DNA of 64,000 nucleotides from contig JAWVYS010000006.1 in the NCBI GenBank assembly GCA_033722555.1, forward strand, positions 1 to 64,000, read 5' to 3'. This document shows positions 61,500-64,000 of the stretch, one piece after another. The first letter of the stretch is position 1. Each line of letters starts with the position of its first letter. The position numbers and the translations under genes are program-made. The DNA is from Brumimicrobium sp033722555. Lineage in GTDB: Bacteria > Bacteroidota > Bacteroidia > Flavobacteriales_D > Crocinitomicaceae. The notes under the pieces are model-generated. The model saw only the letters and a program-made list of their open reading frames with translations, was not told where the DNA came from and made no database searches.

Positions 61500-62633
61500 T
61501 TGGAAGAGTTAACAGAAATACGTCATTACCTTCATGCCCATCCAGAGGTATCGGGTAAGGAAAAAAATACTTCAAAATACATCCGGGAGAAACTGGTAGA
61601 ATCGGGTGTCGAAAAAATACACACCGAATTTTCTCAAAACAGTTTGATAGCTGAGATCAATGGTAAATCAAAAGGCGCAACAATTCTTTTCCGATGTGAA
61701 CTTGATGCTCTTCCTATCAAGGAAGAAATTGAACTTTCATACAAGTCTGATAACAAGGGGGTTTCGCATAAATGTGGACATGACGGTCATATGGCCATCA
61801 TGCTTGGGCTTACAAACAACCTTCTTTCAGAAACACCTGAAAAAGGAACCTTTCTTCTTTTGTTTCAGTCAGCAGAAGAGACCGGTGAAGGTGCTAAATC
61901 CATTCTAGATTCCGGTTATCTCGACAGGTTTGAAATAGATTATGCTATTTCCCTGCATAATGTACCGGGATATCCCAAGAATTCAATCATATGCAGGAAA
62001 AACGTATTCACTCCCACAGTCGAAAGCCTGAGTATTGAGCTAACCGGTGAGACGAGTCACGCAGGGGAACCCGATAAAGGAAAAAATCCGGCAATGGCAG
62101 TTGCTGAGATCATCAGATTTTTTGAACAGCTTCATCAACCGAATATGAACCTTCCGAACTATTTTGTCGTTGCACCTGTTCAGATTATTATGGGAGAAGA
62201 GGCTTATGGTATTTCGGCAGGTAGTGCTACCGTACGTTATACCATACGAGGTACAGATATTGATTTTTTTAAAACACAAAAAGACAGAATAATTTCGGAA
62301 ATTAACAAAATAGCGGATAATGAGAATCTCGAAAGCAGCATTGAATGGCTTGAAAGCTTTTCCTCCAACAAAAACGATCCCCAAGTAGTGGATAGAATAA
62401 AAAGGGCGTGCGCCGAACTTGGGATGAAATATATAGACAAAGAGTCACCCTTTGACTGGGGGGAAGATTTTGGATTATTTACCCAGAAATATAAGGGAGC
62501 GATGTTTGGATTAGGATCCGGGGAAGAAACTCCTCCTCTGCACGATTCACGTTATGATTTTCCCGATGAAATTATTTCCCACGGTCAAAACCTGTTCTTT
62601 CAGTTGGCAAAAAACCTTCAAAATGACATATAA
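61500..62633 (+). CDS. M20-family amidohydrolase/peptidase
   Basis: 377 residues, TTG start (MEELTEIRHYLHAHPEVSGK). M20D-type metal motif KCGHDGHMAIMLG, then LLFQSAEETGEGA with catalytic Glu, dimerisation domain ETSHAGEPDKGKNPAMAVAE, and a C-terminal LHDSRYDFPDE. Family hydrolyses N-acyl amino acids or related amides; substrate unknown. Overlaps alr by 11 nt. Confidence 0.9.
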   Translation: MEELTEIRHYLHAHPEVSGKEKNTSKYIREKLVESGVEKIHTEFSQNSLIAEINGKSKGATILFRCELDALPIKEEIELSYKSDNKGVSHKCGHDGHMAIMLGLTNNLLSETPEKGTFLLLFQSAEETGEGAKSILDSGYLDRFEIDYAISLHNVPGYPKNSIICRKNVFTPTVESLSIELTGETSHAGEPDKGKNPAMAVAEIIRFFEQLHQPNMNLPNYFVVAPVQIIMGEEAYGISAGSATVRYTIRGTDIDFFKTQKDRIISEINKIADNENLESSIEWLESFSSNKNDPQVVDRIKRACAELGMKYIDKESPFDWGEDFGLFTQKYKGAMFGLGSGEETPPLHDSRYDFPDEIISHGQNLFFQLAKNLQNDI

Positions 62634-63774
62634 CAACAGCTCGGTAATAGAACTTGACAAGGAAGCAATTAAAACAAATATTGGTTTCGTTCGCGATCAG
62701 ATCGGTGAAGGCGTCAGGTTATCCGCCGTGGTAAAAGCAAATGCCTACGGCCATGGCATCAGTCAGATGGTACCCGAGATGGAATCCCACGGAGTGGATC
62801 ATTTTTCTGTTTTCAGTTCATTTGAAGCCAGGGAGGTTCACAATGCAATTCGTAACAATTCTACAGTCATGGTGATGGGGGATATAGCTTCTGAAGATGT
62901 CGAATGGATAATAGAAAACAACATTGAATGTTTTGTATATAACTTTGGAACACTGGAACGTCTGACCGAGGCGGCCAAAAAAAGCGACAGGAGAGCCTTT
63001 GTGCATATAGAATTGGAAACAGGTATGAACCGCCACGGTTTTAGACAGGAACAATGGAAAAAAGTATGCGAATACCTGAAAAAAAATGAAAAACAGCTAC
63101 GGTTTGAAGGCTTATGCACCCATTTCGCTGGAGCAGAAAGTTCTGCCAATTATAAAAGAATAAAAGATCAACAAAGCCTCTTCGATAAGGGTCAGAAATT
63201 ATTTCGAGAGGAGGGACTTAAACCTCAATCGATTCACACATCTTGCAGTGCGGCTATATTGGCGTACCCGGAATACAACAACGACCTGGTACGAGTAGGA
63301 ATACTAATGTACGGATTGTGGCCGAGTACAGAAATTGAAATGACCTATAAACTTAAAAACAATATTAAGGCATCACCTATAAAGCCTGTTTTGAGCTGGC
63401 GATCCAGAATTACGGACATTTCGAAGGTAGACACGGGCGAATTCATTGGATACGGAAATGCCTATTTGGCTGAAACAGATATGAAGGTTGCTTCAGTTCC
63501 TGTGGGTTATGGTTATGGTTTTAACCGTAGCTTGAGTAATGTCGGGAGAGTAATCGTAAACGGGGCCAGACTCAGTGTTATCGGAGTAGTAAACATGAAT
63601 ATGTTCCTAATCGACGCCTCTAACGTGGATGTAAAAATCAATGATCAGGTAACAATCATTGGCGAGGACGGAGATAAATCCATTAATGTATCTCATTTTG
63701 GGAATCTCAGTGACACGCTGAATTACGAGCTATTGACAAGAATAGACAAAGACATTCGTAGGATTTTGGTTTAA
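62623..63774 (+). CDS. alr: Alanine racemase
   Basis: 383 residues from ATG 62623 (MTYNNSSVIELDKEAIKTNI). PLP lysine K38 in AVVKANAYGHG, ELETGMNRHGF, CTHFAGAESS, SCSAAILAYPEYN, VRVGILMYGLWPS and the FIGYGNAYLAE segment holding the catalytic Tyr. Makes D-Ala for peptidoglycan. An in-frame ATG at 62554 lies inside the upstream gene and is not the start. Overlaps the M20 gene by 11 nt. Confidence 0.94.
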   Translation: MTYNNSSVIELDKEAIKTNIGFVRDQIGEGVRLSAVVKANAYGHGISQMVPEMESHGVDHFSVFSSFEAREVHNAIRNNSTVMVMGDIASEDVEWIIENNIECFVYNFGTLERLTEAAKKSDRRAFVHIELETGMNRHGFRQEQWKKVCEYLKKNEKQLRFEGLCTHFAGAESSANYKRIKDQQSLFDKGQKLFREEGLKPQSIHTSCSAAILAYPEYNNDLVRVGILMYGLWPSTEIEMTYKLKNNIKASPIKPVLSWRSRITDISKVDTGEFIGYGNAYLAETDMKVASVPVGYGYGFNRSLSNVGRVIVNGARLSVIGVVNMNMFLIDASNVDVKINDQVTIIGEDGDKSINVSHFGNLSDTLNYELLTRIDKDIRRILV

Positions 63775-63799
63775 AGAGATTAAATTAATTGCTTAGGAA

Positions 63800-63820
63800 C
63801 TGAATAATTTTTTTATTCAG
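63800..63820. terminator. Hairpin between alr and glyS
   Basis: Perfect 8-bp stem CTGAATAA/TTATTCAG with a TTTTT loop. No T-run follows on the plus strand, so it is a weak terminator at best, 4 nt from the glyS stop. Confidence 0.45.
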
Positions 63821-63824
63821 AAAA

Positions 63825-64000
63825 TCATCCCTTCAACAACAATTTCTTCATACCTACTTTTTCATCGATAATTCCGTGAAGCTCATCAATAGGAACCCTC
63901 TCCTGCTCCATCGTATCTCTGTCTCGAATCGTTACCGTATTATCTTCCAGTGTCTGATGATCCACAGTAACATGATAAGGTGTTCCGATGGCATCCTGAC
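63825..64000 (-). CDS. glyS: Glycine-tRNA ligase, C-terminal part (5' end outside window)
   Basis: On the minus strand the visible 58 codons read QDAIGTPYHVTVDHQTLEDN, then TVTIRDRDTMEQERVPIDEL and IIDEKVGMKKLLLKG before the stop. The D-x-I-G-x-P-Y-x-x-x-V-D, T-V-T-I-R-D-R-D-x-x-x-Q-x-R and I-x-x-L pattern is the anticodon-binding domain end of the single-chain class II glycyl-tRNA synthetase. Window edge cuts the rest. Confidence 0.9.
   Translation of the reverse strand, partial: QDAIGTPYHVTVDHQTLEDNTVTIRDRDTMEQERVPIDELHGIIDEKVGMKKLLLKG

Overview
The window comes from a Bacteroidota chromosome, most likely a Flavobacteriales-type marine or freshwater bacterium. The evidence is: proteins with type IX secretion (T9SS) C-terminal sorting domains, a Rho with a long low-complexity insert, DUF3078, DUF4199, DUF4249, DUF5686 and DUF3109 families, many lipoproteins with a Cys-Lys-Lys after the lipobox, AT-rich leaders without Shine-Dalgarno sequences, and promoters with the Bacteroidota -7 box TAnnTTTG. 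The precise genus cannot be told from the sequence.

Layout. 1-5.5 kb: end of a T9SS type-B surface protein, rho, a DUF4199 membrane protein, a DUF3078 outer-membrane protein and a thiolase. 5.6-13.2 kb: an envelope-signalling block with a PKD-repeat surface protein, two ECF sigma factors, each followed by an overlapping gene for a membrane-anchored beta-barrel protein, and three lipoproteins. Three minus-strand transcription units here share one promoter architecture (CCAACCTTTTT, 10 nt, TCATC), including the operon that carries the second sigma factor, so this looks like a small autoregulated ECF regulon. 13.3-16.8 kb: an exported WD40-caspase protein.

16.8-20.2 kb is an accessory island: REP-like palindromes, a HigB/HigA toxin-antitoxin pair, an IS1-family transposase remnant broken by one of the palindromes, and an orphan RHS C-terminal tip carrying a lipase-like (GHSMG) toxin domain, overlapped by a small lipoprotein gene that is a candidate immunity gene. 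20.2-31.2 kb is mostly minus-strand envelope biogenesis: DUF4249 lipoprotein, VOC protein, a periplasmic-binding/histidine-kinase fusion (plus strand), DUF5686, two small proteins, lptC, a TPR protein, an outer-membrane protein and coaX.

31.2-38.3 kb: tRNA-Phe, then an AraC-type regulator followed by three exported-protein genes. Two of these share an identical 20-nt element at the same distance from a -7 box, and the third and perhaps the regulator itself have weaker copies. An ABC-2 transporter and an NTF2-like protein follow. 38.3-52.3 kb is mostly housekeeping: PhzF, YicC, gmk, nadD, a large TraB/GumN-type protein, hutI, prs, rplY, a tRNA-Asn with a neighbouring tRNA-Asn fragment next to a GIY-YIG gene, a universal stress protein, an RlmI-like methyltransferase and DUF3109. 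52.4-64 kb: YceI-like lipoprotein, two exported proteins, a tightly overlapped deacetylase/GNAT/SDR operon, a prohibitin-family protein, a sterol-desaturase-family membrane enzyme, an M20 amidohydrolase, alr and the end of glyS.

The most promising non-routine signals are the orphan RHS lipase tip with its lipoprotein partner, the ECF regulon with anti-sigma/beta-barrel fusion proteins, the AraC-linked operator, and the tRNA-Asn/GIY-YIG duplication. No search was run; family names rest on motif recognition.
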